From Bacteriovoracaceae bacterium (lineage in GTDB: Bacteria; Bdellovibrionota; Bacteriovoracia; Bacteriovoracales; Bacteriovoracaceae), in contig CANFVK010000001.1 of the NCBI GenBank assembly GCA_947450475.1, forward strand, positions 558,001 to 622,000: DNA of 64,000 bases. The letters run 5' to 3'. The stretch's first letter is position 1. The number at the start of each line of letters is the position of its first letter. The notes beneath the pieces are model-generated. The model did no database searches. It had not been told where the DNA came from and saw only the letters and a program-made list of their open reading frames with translations. Made by a program: the position numbers and the translations under genes. This document shows, one piece after another, positions 1 through 8,220 of the stretch.

Positions 1-599
1 TCTTTTTGGCTTTTGGTTAATTTAAATTCCAAATACTCTGGGATAATAGATTGCTGAGGCAAGTTCATAAAGCGAGAGGTTAGTTCAATTTCAGAAATTG
101 GATTCAAAAGATCATTTTCATGATTTGTCACCTTTTTGTTAGCCAATTTAAAAGACAACTGCTTTCGACCTGGAACACAAATATGTTTACAAACCAGCCA
201 TGTCGAATCTAATTGAATTGTTTTACCAGCTACTTTATTCAATAGATTTTTATCTAATTTATAAAAGAGAGTATAACTTCCCAGGTATCCAAATGCCCAT
301 TGTGTACCATTTTCGATAAAACGCCTTGGGGCAGGCCATTCTTCTTCTAGTAATTTAATTTCTTTTTTATTGATTACAAATTGATTCTTAATTGCAAGTC
401 CTGCGTCCCCTGGATTTTTCCAATAAGTATGCCATTCAGGTGCATTTTCATAACTAATGGCGATATATAGATTATTATTATTCTCGTAGGATTGTATGAC
501 GAGTTGTACGGGCTTAGCAGGAACGCTTTCGTCGGATCTGCAAGAAAAACTTATAATTGAAAATAACAAGAAAAAAATAGAGATAAAAGTTTTAGACAT
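1..599 (-). CDS. Partial lipoprotein with DsbD-N-like (disulfide corrector) domain
   Basis: The reading frame is open from an ATG at 599 to the window edge, giving 199 codons, so the C-terminus is missing. The N-terminus is a lipoprotein signal peptide with a lipobox-like SFSC ending near residue 20. The mature part has the hallmark WHTYWKNPGDAGL, followed by a WPAPRRF segment and a C-x3-C pair in LVCKHICVPG. This pattern is typical of the periplasmic N-terminal domain of DsbD/ScsB-type thiol:disulfide interchange proteins, which receives electrons from a membrane domain. Whether the transmembrane and thioredoxin domains follow cannot be seen. It is divergent from the next gene, with a perfect inverted repeat between them. 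The frame was translated by hand from the sequence; the family call is fairly secure, the full architecture is unknown. Confidence 0.75.
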   Translation of the reverse strand, partial: MSKTFISIFFLLFSIISFSCRSDESVPAKPVQLVIQSYENNNNLYIAISYENAPEWHTYWKNPGDAGLAIKNQFVINKKEIKLLEEEWPAPRRFIENGTQWAFGYLGSYTLFYKLDKNLLNKVAGKTIQLDSTWLVCKHICVPGRKQLSFKLANKKVTNHENDLLNPISEIELTSRFMNLPQQSIIPEYLEFKLTKSQK

Positions 600-661
600 A
601 ATATCCTCTGAAAAATCGTTACAAGTGAAGTTTAGCTCAGCATGTTGGTAAATTTCAAGTG

Positions 662-686
662 ATCAATTCATTTACAATGAATTGAT
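662..686. repeat. 10-bp perfect inverted repeat between divergent genes
   Basis: ATCAATTCAT (662-671) and its exact reverse complement (677-686) are separated by TTACA. It lies between the start of the DsbD-N-like gene on the minus strand and the cobalamin-binding-like gene on the plus strand. No T-run follows on either side, so an operator or a hairpin in the leader is more likely than a terminator. The regulator is unknown. Confidence 0.6.
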
Positions 687-749
687 TAAAGTCTTAACTT
701 AAGGAAAGTAAATTTTATTGTAAACTCATTTATTTCTGCAGAGGCGAGT

Positions 750-1547
750 ATGACTAAAGAAAATTCTTATCCTTCGCGCATAGTTTGCATGACAGAAGAA
801 TCTGTCGAGTTTTTTCATGGAATTGGACGAAGCGATGTTATCGCGGGAGTTTCAGCCTATGCAGTAAGACCAGTTGAGGTCGGCCAACATCCAGTCGTAT
901 CAGCTTTTACTCATGCCAATATAAAAAAAATAACATCTTTAAATCCTGATTTAATTTTGGGCTTTTCAGATATTCAAAAAGATATTGCCCAAGAATTAAT
1001 AGGCATGGGATTCGATGTTTATATTTCAAACCAGCGCTCCATTCAAGACATTTTACGTTATTTAAAAGTTATTGGAGGCATGATAGGTGAGCAACAAAAA
1101 ACAGAAGCTTATATAGCTAGACTGCTTGAAAAAATAAATTATGCCAAAATTGAGGCAAGAAATTTTCATTTCAGGCCTAAAGTATATATTGAAGAGTGGA
1201 ATGATCCTAGGATTTGTGGAATCAAGTGGTTTAGTGAGTTGGTTGAGCTTTGCGGGGGAGAAGATATCTTTGCAGACAAAAGCCAGTTCGGTTCTTTGGC
1301 CAAAGATCGGTTTGTAAGTTCTGAAGAGGTTATAAAATTTAACCCTGATATCATTCTGGCGTGTTGGTGTGGGAAAAAAGTTGATTTGAATGATTTTAAT
1401 ATGAGAGTAGGTTGGTCTACTATTAAGGCTGTTGAAATGGGTCAAGTCTTTGAATTAGCGCCAGAAATATTTCTTCAGCCTGGCCCTGCACCTATATTAG
1501 AAGGAATTGATACCCTATTAAATTTATTTAAACAGCTCAATTCCTAA
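750..1547 (+). CDS. Cobalamin-binding-protein-like (BtuF/TroA superfamily), no signal peptide
   Basis: This 265-residue protein has the features of the helical-backbone periplasmic binding superfamily: an N-terminal RIVCMTEESVEFF strand and helix, VSAFTHANI, and LNPDLILGFSD, followed by a second lobe with FNPDIILACWCG. It matches the group usually annotated as cobalamin-binding protein. The start at 750 has a GAGGCGAG ribosome site just upstream. There is no hydrophobic signal peptide, so the protein should stay in the cytoplasm, unlike transport-associated BtuF. No ABC permease or ATPase lies next to it. Ligand binding and a role in corrinoid handling are inferences from family. A cobalamin-dependent enzyme gene (queG) is in the same window but far away. 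Confidence 0.75.
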   Translation: MTKENSYPSRIVCMTEESVEFFHGIGRSDVIAGVSAYAVRPVEVGQHPVVSAFTHANIKKITSLNPDLILGFSDIQKDIAQELIGMGFDVYISNQRSIQDILRYLKVIGGMIGEQQKTEAYIARLLEKINYAKIEARNFHFRPKVYIEEWNDPRICGIKWFSELVELCGGEDIFADKSQFGSLAKDRFVSSEEVIKFNPDIILACWCGKKVDLNDFNMRVGWSTIKAVEMGQVFELAPEIFLQPGPAPILEGIDTLLNLFKQLNS

Positions 1548-1630
1548 AGTTTCTACTAATTAATTTCCCTATTCTTCCGAAAAGTCTTTTTGAGAACTAT
1601 TGTTTTTATTTTGATTTGGGGCCAGGAAGT

Positions 1631-2416
1631 ATGAAAAATTCAAATCCATTAAAGTTTTCTATCTTTATTTTGCCACTTCTTGCGTCTTGTAGTGTGGACT
1701 TTAAAAAGATTGAGGCAAAAGCTGCATTGATAAATCATTATGAACAAGTTTCGTTAAAGTTGGCTAAAGAAAATCGGGAACTTCATGCGGAAGTTAAGCG
1801 TTTAGAATTCGAAGTTGAAAAACTTCGTCAAGAAAAAGCTTATTTTAATACTCAGCTCTCTGGGGCAGCGTCACATAGCGACGTTGATCACGAGGTCGCC
1901 CAGACGACGACTCACGCTACCGAAAAACATACTGAGACTTCTCGCTCTGTCGCAAGTGTTGCACCATCCGCCCATTCTTCTGAAGTCAAAAAAGATTATG
2001 TTGAATTTAAAACATATAAGTGGCGAGCAGATGACATGATTAAGATTGCAGACAAAGAATTTAAAGAGAAAAATTATGAGAAAGCCTCTCAATTCTATAC
2101 ATCTTTGCTAAATAATTATCCAAAAAATAAGGGATACAACGACGAGTTTTACTTTAAAGCTGGTATTGCCTCCTATGAAAGTGGTACTCATTACGATTGG
2201 TCTTTAAATCATTTTGAAGCACTTATGACCCAGTACCCGACTTCGCAGTATTACAGAAGTGCGAAACTGTGGATCTCATTGACCCATCTTCAAATGGGAG
2301 ACAAGAAGAAATTCTTTGCCACAGTAGAAGAATTTAGAAAGAAGTATCGCAATACTAAGGAATGGAAAATTCTTAGTTCATATTACGAAAATATAGAAGA
2401 GAAAACGAATGAATAA
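1631..2416 (+). CDS. TPR-containing coiled-coil lipoprotein (CpoB/YbgF-like)
   Basis: I place the start at ATG 1631, which has CAGGAAGT directly upstream, rather than at a TTG 15 bases earlier. The 261-residue product begins with a lipoprotein signal ending in LLASC. Residues about 35-75 are a charged heptad-rich coiled coil, followed by a Ser/Thr/His-rich linker. The C-terminal third holds tetratricopeptide-like helices (FKEKNYEKASQFYTSLLNNY, then a second unit). That order of coiled coil then TPR is the CpoB/YbgF plan of envelope proteins that work with Tol-Pal or cell division. It overlaps the next gene by 8 bases, so the two are translationally coupled. A scaffold role at the outer membrane is inferred. 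Confidence 0.75.
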   Translation: MKNSNPLKFSIFILPLLASCSVDFKKIEAKAALINHYEQVSLKLAKENRELHAEVKRLEFEVEKLRQEKAYFNTQLSGAASHSDVDHEVAQTTTHATEKHTETSRSVASVAPSAHSSEVKKDYVEFKTYKWRADDMIKIADKEFKEKNYEKASQFYTSLLNNYPKNKGYNDEFYFKAGIASYESGTHYDWSLNHFEALMTQYPTSQYYRSAKLWISLTHLQMGDKKKFFATVEEFRKKYRNTKEWKILSSYYENIEEKTNE

Positions 2417-3431
2417 ATTTGTCTTATTTGTTTTGGTACTATTGAGCTTTAACCTTTATGCTGTAGAAGAAACCAAAGTTTCTTTTGGTAGAATAATTGA
2501 TTTAAAAGGTGAGGGATTTATTTCTTATAAGGGTAAAACCAGAGAGTTGAAAAAAGGCGAGACTCTTGAAATTGGCGCTGAGATAGTTATCGAACACTCT
2601 GGTCAAGTTACTTTTACCGACAATGCTGATCACCGTTTTTACTTAGGAAATTCTTCCTCAGCCAGAGTTTATGGGGGAAGTGTAGAATTGCGCGAAGGGG
2701 ATATATGGTTTCAATCACTAAATAAAAATGATGATTTTAAAATTTTATCTGCTAATGCAGCTGTCACTTATCAAGGTGGAGAAGCTATTATTTCCTATGA
2801 TTCTCTTAAAGGTAAAACTCAGCTTATGGTTATTAATGGCATAATGACGCTGGCTAACTTAAGAGCAACTGAATTAAATTTAAAAGTCTCAGAGGGGCAT
2901 TTTTCATTTATCGAAAACGCTTATGAGGATGGTGCTCCAAGAGATCCAACGCCGGTAGGAGAAAGAACTTATGGTCGTTTGATTTCACTTTTTAAGGGAG
3001 TATCTCCTTTAGATAAAAATTCATTGGCGATATTTAAGGCTAATGACAAATTAGAAACCCATCCAACGGCTTCAAGAGAAGTAGCATCGGTTCATGATAA
3101 AGTTGTTCCAAAAGAATCAAAGATGCTAGACGAATATAAAAGCAGCTTGCTTGATAAAAAGAAGCTTCTAAAGACAGTAACAACAAAAACCAATAAAAAG
3201 AAAGGCAAAGGCGACCCAGATAAATTTATTGTCCATATCTATGGATTAAAAGGTTTGCCAACCTCGGAAAAAGTACTAACTCCAGAAGTTAAAACTCGTG
3301 CGCCTGCTTCTGTTGTTGAACATGAAATGCCAGCGGAGATGGTTATCCCTCTAGTCAACCCCTATAACAAAGATTATAAAGACTCGACAAAAGAAAGCGA
3401 TAAACTAATCGACGATTTAAAAAAGCTTTAG
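2409..3431 (+). CDS. Secreted FecR-domain protein
   Basis: The 340-residue product starts with a Sec signal peptide ending near LYA (residue about 18). Residues about 25-170 fit a FecR domain: VSFGRIIDLKGEGFISYKG, a KKGETLEIGAEIVI stretch, then repeated beta segments including GGSVELREGDIWFQS. FecR domains sense or bind in the periplasm. Here there is no transmembrane segment and no sigma factor neighbour, so it is probably a structural or scaffold version, as seen in many predatory and gliding bacteria. The C-terminal half is Lys-rich and low in predicted structure. It overlaps the TPR lipoprotein gene upstream, suggesting that the two proteins act together in the periplasm. Its partner and ligand are unknown. 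Confidence 0.75.
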   Translation: MNKFVLFVLVLLSFNLYAVEETKVSFGRIIDLKGEGFISYKGKTRELKKGETLEIGAEIVIEHSGQVTFTDNADHRFYLGNSSSARVYGGSVELREGDIWFQSLNKNDDFKILSANAAVTYQGGEAIISYDSLKGKTQLMVINGIMTLANLRATELNLKVSEGHFSFIENAYEDGAPRDPTPVGERTYGRLISLFKGVSPLDKNSLAIFKANDKLETHPTASREVASVHDKVVPKESKMLDEYKSSLLDKKKLLKTVTTKTNKKKGKGDPDKFIVHIYGLKGLPTSEKVLTPEVKTRAPASVVEHEMPAEMVIPLVNPYNKDYKDSTKESDKLIDDLKKL

Positions 3432-3494
3432 CCAAATCTTTTTTTATCATAGTTTTATCAATGCTTAGCTATTACGTTGAGATTGAGAATTATT

Positions 3495-4964
3495 ATGACG
3501 AAAATTGCAAAATCCAAAGCTCTTACCTATGATGACGTGTTAATCAAACCTTCTTATTCTGAAATACTTCCAAGCGAAACCATAACCGAAAGTAAGTTCT
3601 CCAAAAATATTTCTTTAAATATACCAATTGTTTCTGCTGCGATGGATACCGTTACCGAGGCACCATCGGCCATTGTATTGGCTGAAGAGGGGGGAATTGG
3701 AGTTATACATAAAAATTTAAATCCCTATCGACAAGCTGAAGAAGTTGAAAAAGTTAAAAAATTTGAAGCGGGTATGATTTTGAATCCAGTTAGTGTTGAT
3801 GAAGAAACGACTCTTCGGTATGTAATGGATTTGAAAAATCAAAAAAAAATTACTGGTGTCTTGGTTGTTGATAAAAACAAAAAATTAGTCGGGATTTTAA
3901 CCAATCGAGATTTACAGTTAGAATCTAATTTTGACCAAAAAGTAAAAGATGTGATGACGCGAAAAGAAAAACTTGTCACAGCTGATCCTTCTATCTCAGT
4001 TGATGAAGCAAAAAAAATTTTACATAAACATCGCATTGAAAAACTTCCACTAATATCTTCTGATGGATCTATAAAGGGCTTGATAACGGTAAAAGATATT
4101 TTAAAAACGATTACTTTTCCAAACGCCAATAAAGATTCACTCGGCCGCCTTCGAGTTGCTGCGGCAATAGGAGTTAGTGAGAAAGAATTTGAGCGAGCTC
4201 GTATTTTAGTTGAAGCTCAAGTTGATGCGTTAGTTGTTGATACTGCTCATGGACACTCAAAGGGTGTTATTGAAATGGTAAAGAATTTAAAGAAGCATTT
4301 TCCACAAATTGATATTGTCGCTGGCAATGTTGCCACTGCTAAAGCCTGCAAAGATTTAATCGATGCCGGGGTTGATGGAATCAAGGTAGGTATTGGTCCA
4401 GGGTCAATATGCACGACCAGAGTTGTGGCCGGCATTGGTGTTCCGCAATTTTCTGCTGTTTTAGAATGTGCTGAATTTTGCAGAAAATTAAATATTCCGA
4501 TCATCGCCGATGGTGGCATTAAGCTCTCTGGAGACGTTGTCAAGGCTTTAGCGGCTGGAGCAAGCTCTGTCATGATAGGATCATTGTTTGCTGGTACAGA
4601 TGAAGCACCAGGGGAGATGGTACTATATCAAGGTCGTGCTTATAAAGTTTATCGTGGGATGGGCTCTTTAGGTGCAATGGCGCTAGGATCCAAAGATCGA
4701 TATGGTCAAAGTAGCGTTGATGATATGAGTAAGCTTGTTCCAGAAGGAATAGAGGGACAAGTACCATATAGAGGTTCTCTTTCAAGTAATATTTTTCAAT
4801 TAGTGGGTGGTCTTCGTTCTGGTATGGGCTATGTGGGAGCTCTAAATTTGCCTGAACTTTATGAGAAATCAGAATTCATAATGATCTCTAGTGCATCTTT
4901 AAAAGAGAGCCATCCCCATGATATTTTTGTGACCAAAGAAGCTCCTAACTATAGAATGAGTTAG
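3495..4964 (+). CDS. guaB: IMP dehydrogenase
   Basis: This enzyme oxidises IMP to XMP with NAD+, the committed step of GMP synthesis. I prefer ATG 3495 over the upstream in-frame TTG at 3477, because it gives the usual N-terminus ([11 protein letters not shown]) and the usual length of 489 residues. Paired CBS domains occupy about residues 95-205. The catalytic loop GPGSICTTR carries the active-site Cys, and the phosphate site IADGGI and the MGSLGAM flap are all present. It lies 3 bases ahead of guaA, so both GMP-specific steps are made from one transcript. Nothing looks abnormal. Confidence 0.97.
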   Translation: MTKIAKSKALTYDDVLIKPSYSEILPSETITESKFSKNISLNIPIVSAAMDTVTEAPSAIVLAEEGGIGVIHKNLNPYRQAEEVEKVKKFEAGMILNPVSVDEETTLRYVMDLKNQKKITGVLVVDKNKKLVGILTNRDLQLESNFDQKVKDVMTRKEKLVTADPSISVDEAKKILHKHRIEKLPLISSDGSIKGLITVKDILKTITFPNANKDSLGRLRVAAAIGVSEKEFERARILVEAQVDALVVDTAHGHSKGVIEMVKNLKKHFPQIDIVAGNVATAKACKDLIDAGVDGIKVGIGPGSICTTRVVAGIGVPQFSAVLECAEFCRKLNIPIIADGGIKLSGDVVKALAAGASSVMIGSLFAGTDEAPGEMVLYQGRAYKVYRGMGSLGAMALGSKDRYGQSSVDDMSKLVPEGIEGQVPYRGSLSSNIFQLVGGLRSGMGYVGALNLPELYEKSEFIMISSASLKESHPHDIFVTKEAPNYRMS

Positions 4965-4967
4965 AAA

Positions 4968-6530
4968 ATGAAAAAAGATCATTCTAAGAAAATATGGATT
5001 GTTGACTTTGGTTCGCAGTACACCCAATTAATAACCAGAAAGACTAGAGAACTGGGCTATTCTTCTGAAATCATAACACTTGAACTTTGCAAGGAACGCT
5101 TCAATAATGAAGCATATCCTCATTGCTTAGTCCTCTCTGGAGGACCTCAGTCAGTTTTTCTTGATGATCACGACTATTCATTCATCTTTGATCAAGTTGA
5201 TTTACCAATTCTTGGTATCTGCTACGGTATGCAATTGATGGGAAAGTATTTTGGAGGCGTTGTTGAAAAGGGATTAATTGGTGAATATGGTCAAGCTGAA
5301 ATACATTTTGAAAAAGTCTTTCAAATTTCAAATTGTCCAAATCAAATGAGTGTATGGATGAGTCACTCAGACCACGTAAGTGTTGTTCCTAAAGATTTTG
5401 AAGTTATTATGAGAAGTTCAAATCAACTGGTGGCTTCGATCAAACACAATCATCGACCAATCTTGGGATTACAATTTCATCCTGAAGTTGAACACTCAAA
5501 ACACGGGAAAACTATTTTAGATTATTTTTATAAGGATATCGCCGAATTAAATCAGGACTGGAATCCACAAGAAATGCTAGATGAGTCAATTGAACTTGTT
5601 AAAAAAGTTGGTGACAAGAAAGTTTTATGCGCATTTTCGGGAGGGGTAGATTCATTAGTTGCTGCTACATTGGCCCATAAAGTCTTGGGAGAAAATTTAC
5701 ACTGCTTTTTTGTCGATAACGGTCTGTTGCGCATACAGGATTACCACCACATTAAAAGACTTCAAGAACATACATACTTAAAAATTGAAGTTATCGATGC
5801 TCGTCACGAGTTTTTCCTTGCCTTGAGTGGCGTTAATGACCCAGAGATGAAACGAAAAATTATCGGCAAAAAATTTATCGAAGTTTTTGAAAATAAAGTT
5901 AATGAATTTCAAGATAAATTTAAAATTCATTTTGAATATTTACTTCAGGGTACACTTTATCCGGATGTTATTGAATCTATTTCTCCTCATATAGCTGGTG
6001 GAAAATCGGTGACAATTAAGTCTCATCACAATGTTGGTGGTCTTCCTGAAAGGATGAAATTAAAATTGCTTGAGCCATTGCGATTTCTTTTTAAAGATGA
6101 AGTCCGCGAAATGGGCCTAGCTCTAGGATTAAATCGTGAATGGGTTTTTCGACATCCATTCCCTGGCCCCGGACTTGGCGTACGTATAGTAGGTCAAGTA
6201 ACAGAAGAAGCAATTCGCATGGTTCAAGAATCCGATCAAATACTCTATGAGGAGTTACTTGAAGCCAAGCTTTATCAATCGACATGGCAAGCTTTTACTG
6301 TATTTCTTCCTATAAAAACTGTCGGAGTAAAAGGAGATGGTCGAGCCTACGAAAATGTTATTTGTCTTCGCATGGTCAATAGCTCTGATGGAATGACAGC
6401 AAATTGGTCGCATTTCCCTCACGAATTTCTAGAAGTTGTTTCACGTCGAATTACGAATGAAGTTTTGGGCATTACCAGAGTTGTTTATGATATTACTTCT
6501 AAGCCACCAGGAACGATTGAGTGGGAATAG
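4968..6530 (+). CDS. guaA: GMP synthase (glutamine-hydrolysing)
   Basis: The enzyme converts XMP to GMP using ATP and ammonia from glutamine. The 520-residue product has the class I amidotransferase domain first: nucleophile in GICYGMQLMG and the His/Glu pair in LQFHPEVEHS. The ATP pyrophosphatase domain follows, with the P-loop FSGGVDSLVAA near residue 225. The C-terminal dimerisation domain ends in KPPGTIEWE, the normal GuaA ending. It directly follows guaB with a 3-base gap. Its stop is 1 base from the stop of the convergent gene at 6532, leaving no room for a dedicated terminator between them. Confidence 0.97.
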   Translation: MKKDHSKKIWIVDFGSQYTQLITRKTRELGYSSEIITLELCKERFNNEAYPHCLVLSGGPQSVFLDDHDYSFIFDQVDLPILGICYGMQLMGKYFGGVVEKGLIGEYGQAEIHFEKVFQISNCPNQMSVWMSHSDHVSVVPKDFEVIMRSSNQLVASIKHNHRPILGLQFHPEVEHSKHGKTILDYFYKDIAELNQDWNPQEMLDESIELVKKVGDKKVLCAFSGGVDSLVAATLAHKVLGENLHCFFVDNGLLRIQDYHHIKRLQEHTYLKIEVIDARHEFFLALSGVNDPEMKRKIIGKKFIEVFENKVNEFQDKFKIHFEYLLQGTLYPDVIESISPHIAGGKSVTIKSHHNVGGLPERMKLKLLEPLRFLFKDEVREMGLALGLNREWVFRHPFPGPGLGVRIVGQVTEEAIRMVQESDQILYEELLEAKLYQSTWQAFTVFLPIKTVGVKGDGRAYENVICLRMVNSSDGMTANWSHFPHEFLEVVSRRITNEVLGITRVVYDITSKPPGTIEWE

Positions 6531-6531
6531 C

Positions 6532-7431
6532 TTATTCGAAAAGACTCATCTGATTTGATTTTGATTCCTTCGATGAAATAACAGTTCTTGTTTCATGTTC
6601 TAGTATTTCAAGTTTGGAATAAGAATCTTTAAAAGTTTCAATTACGAAGAAACTCATTTCTGGATATTTCTTTTTTAAATCTCGCATTTCTTCGCTTATA
6701 AGCTCTACGTTTTTGTGATCATCATCACTCATTCCGAAACGATGAAAAGGAGAATAACCGTACTCTACGATGGCTTTTTCCACGCTTGCACGAATGGCAT
6801 GCCTTTTTAATTCCGCAACACTTTGCTTAAATTCTTTATCTCCTAATTCTAATCGAACTTCTGGATTAGAAACTGGAAAAATGCTGTGATAGTTAGGATC
6901 ATGAGGAAGGTAACCAGATTTAACCATCAACTTTAACCCATCTTTGATGGTATTCGGGTGATGACCTCTCGCTGTAATTAGTGAAACTGGTCTTTGGTTA
7001 TAAGTTGCATGATAAAAACAATTCCATGAGGGCGCTTTCCATAAAAGATCTACTTTTTCGATAGCTTGTTCAATATCTTCTACAAAACCTTGCTTTTTTC
7101 CGGCTTTAATTTCAAGTGGATTAAGTTCCTTGTCTCGAAAATGTCGAAATGATCCGTTCACATCATTAAAATCCATAAAATAATCTTGATAGAGTCCACT
7201 GCTGCCAATGTTTCTATGCTCAGCTGCAAAATCACCACTTGATAGCTTAACTTCTTCTCCAGTTTTCTTGTGAAATATGATGATTGGAGTAGAGAGGTAG
7301 GCGACATTGTCATCAAAATCAAAAAAATAAAAAGATCGACCACCTAAATGAAAATTGCGATCGTGATATTTAGGAATATCAAGATCAAAATGCAGTTGGC
7401 CTGGTAATCTTTTTTTTCTTTGTCCTTTCAT
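6532..7431 (-). CDS. HAD-like hydrolase with C-terminal sliding-clamp-type motif
   Basis: The 299-residue product shows a HAD-like layout. FYFFDFDDNVAYL near residue 35 resembles motif I, with the DxD aspartates. SLITARG near residue 155 fits motif II, and GMSDDDHKN near residue 240 fits the acidic motif IV. The position after DxDx is Asn rather than the usual Thr or Val, so activity is not certain. The last residues are QMSLFE, close to the QL[SD]LF peptide by which bacterial proteins bind the DNA polymerase sliding clamp. The preceding 15 residues are polar and likely flexible. It sits 2 bases after a signal-anchored gene on the same strand and converges on guaA. Substrate unknown. Confidence 0.55.
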   Translation of the reverse strand: MKGQRKKRLPGQLHFDLDIPKYHDRNFHLGGRSFYFFDFDDNVAYLSTPIIIFHKKTGEEVKLSSGDFAAEHRNIGSSGLYQDYFMDFNDVNGSFRHFRDKELNPLEIKAGKKQGFVEDIEQAIEKVDLLWKAPSWNCFYHATYNQRPVSLITARGHHPNTIKDGLKLMVKSGYLPHDPNYHSIFPVSNPEVRLELGDKEFKQSVAELKRHAIRASVEKAIVEYGYSPFHRFGMSDDDHKNVELISEEMRDLKKKYPEMSFFVIETFKDSYSKLEILEHETRTVISSKESKSNQMSLFE

Positions 7432-7433
7432 AA

Positions 7434-8063
7434 TTATATGTCAGTCACCAATTTTGAGAGTTCAACCAATTGATTGGGGTACTCTTTTAAATTTATTGTA
7501 TCATTATTTTTCTTTTTAATTTCAATTAAATTAGTTAGGCATAATGCTCGCACAGGTGTTGACCCCTCTTCATTCTTTGCACATTCCTGATAAAATGGCA
7601 GAGCAACTCTTTCATAAGATTCATGAAATCTTAAAATTTCTTTGATGACACCAAGGTTTCTTCCGGCTTCTATAACGAGCGTAGGTGTTCGATGGAGAGC
7701 TCCTGGTGGTAGTTTTTTTATATCAGATATTTTAGGTAATCGTAGCTGAGTGTCTTTTAAAAGTTCAACAAACTGGCCTTCATTCATTTCCTTGAGCTCA
7801 ATTTCAGTGTAAAGTCTCTCTTTGGTCAATAAGGCACTTCCCTGTGACTCTTCAGGAGTTGGAGAGATCTCGTTTTGCTTTTCGATGCGTTTTTCAATAA
7901 TGTTTTTAAGAGCTTGTTTTGGAGCGGAAATGACTTTAGTCAACCGACTTTTATTATCGCTAGAGGCTCCATTTTTGTTCTGGTTCAAATAGATAGAACC
8001 ACCTGCCAAAATTAGGGCAGAAATAAGCATCGCAGAAGGTATGGAAATTTTGTCTTTTTTCAT
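7434..8063 (-). CDS. Signal-anchored protein of unknown function
   Basis: I do not recognise this 209-residue protein. It has a short basic start, a hydrophobic stretch at about residues 9-25 without a clear cleavage site, and then a Lys-rich linker, so it is probably anchored in the inner membrane with its body in the periplasm. The C-terminal 120 residues are predicted mostly helical. They contain two cysteines (YQECAKNEE and RALCLTN) spaced so that a disulfide is possible. It is the first gene of a two-gene unit with the HAD-like gene 2 bases downstream, and is divergent from dnaE. Confidence 0.6.
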   Translation of the reverse strand: MKKDKISIPSAMLISALILAGGSIYLNQNKNGASSDNKSRLTKVISAPKQALKNIIEKRIEKQNEISPTPEESQGSALLTKERLYTEIELKEMNEGQFVELLKDTQLRLPKISDIKKLPPGALHRTPTLVIEAGRNLGVIKEILRFHESYERVALPFYQECAKNEEGSTPVRALCLTNLIEIKKKNNDTINLKEYPNQLVELSKLVTDI

Positions 8064-8094
8064 CAGTTCTCCACAAGTTTGAATATTTTACGCT

Positions 8095-8138
8095 AAAAGC
8101 CAAAAACTTACAAAAACTCTTCAAAAACCGTGTAAAAA
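8095..8138. other. Phased A-tracts (predicted bent DNA) upstream of dnaE
   Basis: Five runs of four or five A residues begin at 8095, 8102, 8112, 8123 and 8134. The last four repeat every 10 or 11 bases, about one helical turn. Phased A-tracts are a known cause of intrinsic DNA curvature. They lie just upstream of the likely dnaE promoter, in the gap between two divergent genes. Confidence 0.55.
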
Positions 8139-8153
8139 TTGACTCAGAAATCC

Positions 8154-8182
8154 CTGACTTTGAGGGGGGATGATGCTTAAAT
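8154..8182 (+). promoter_or_regulatory. Candidate sigma-70-type promoter for dnaE
   Basis: CTGACT at 8154-8159 and TTAAAT at 8177-8182 are separated by 17 bases, the preferred spacing. Each is an imperfect match to TTGACA and TATAAT. The predicted start of transcription near 8189 would leave a short leader with an AGGAG ribosome site before ATG 8221. Confidence 0.3.
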
Positions 8183-8220
8183 GGGAATACACACCGAATT
8201 GAATCATAGGAGCTAGGGGC

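Noticed and set aside
600..749. Cobalamin riboswitch before the cobalamin-binding-like gene
   Set aside because: The leader is short and shows no B12-box-like sequence; only a simple inverted repeat is present.
8139..8144. TTGACT as the -35 box of dnaE
   Set aside because: It matches TTGACA well, but no -10-like sequence lies 16-18 bases downstream; the stretch there is G-rich.
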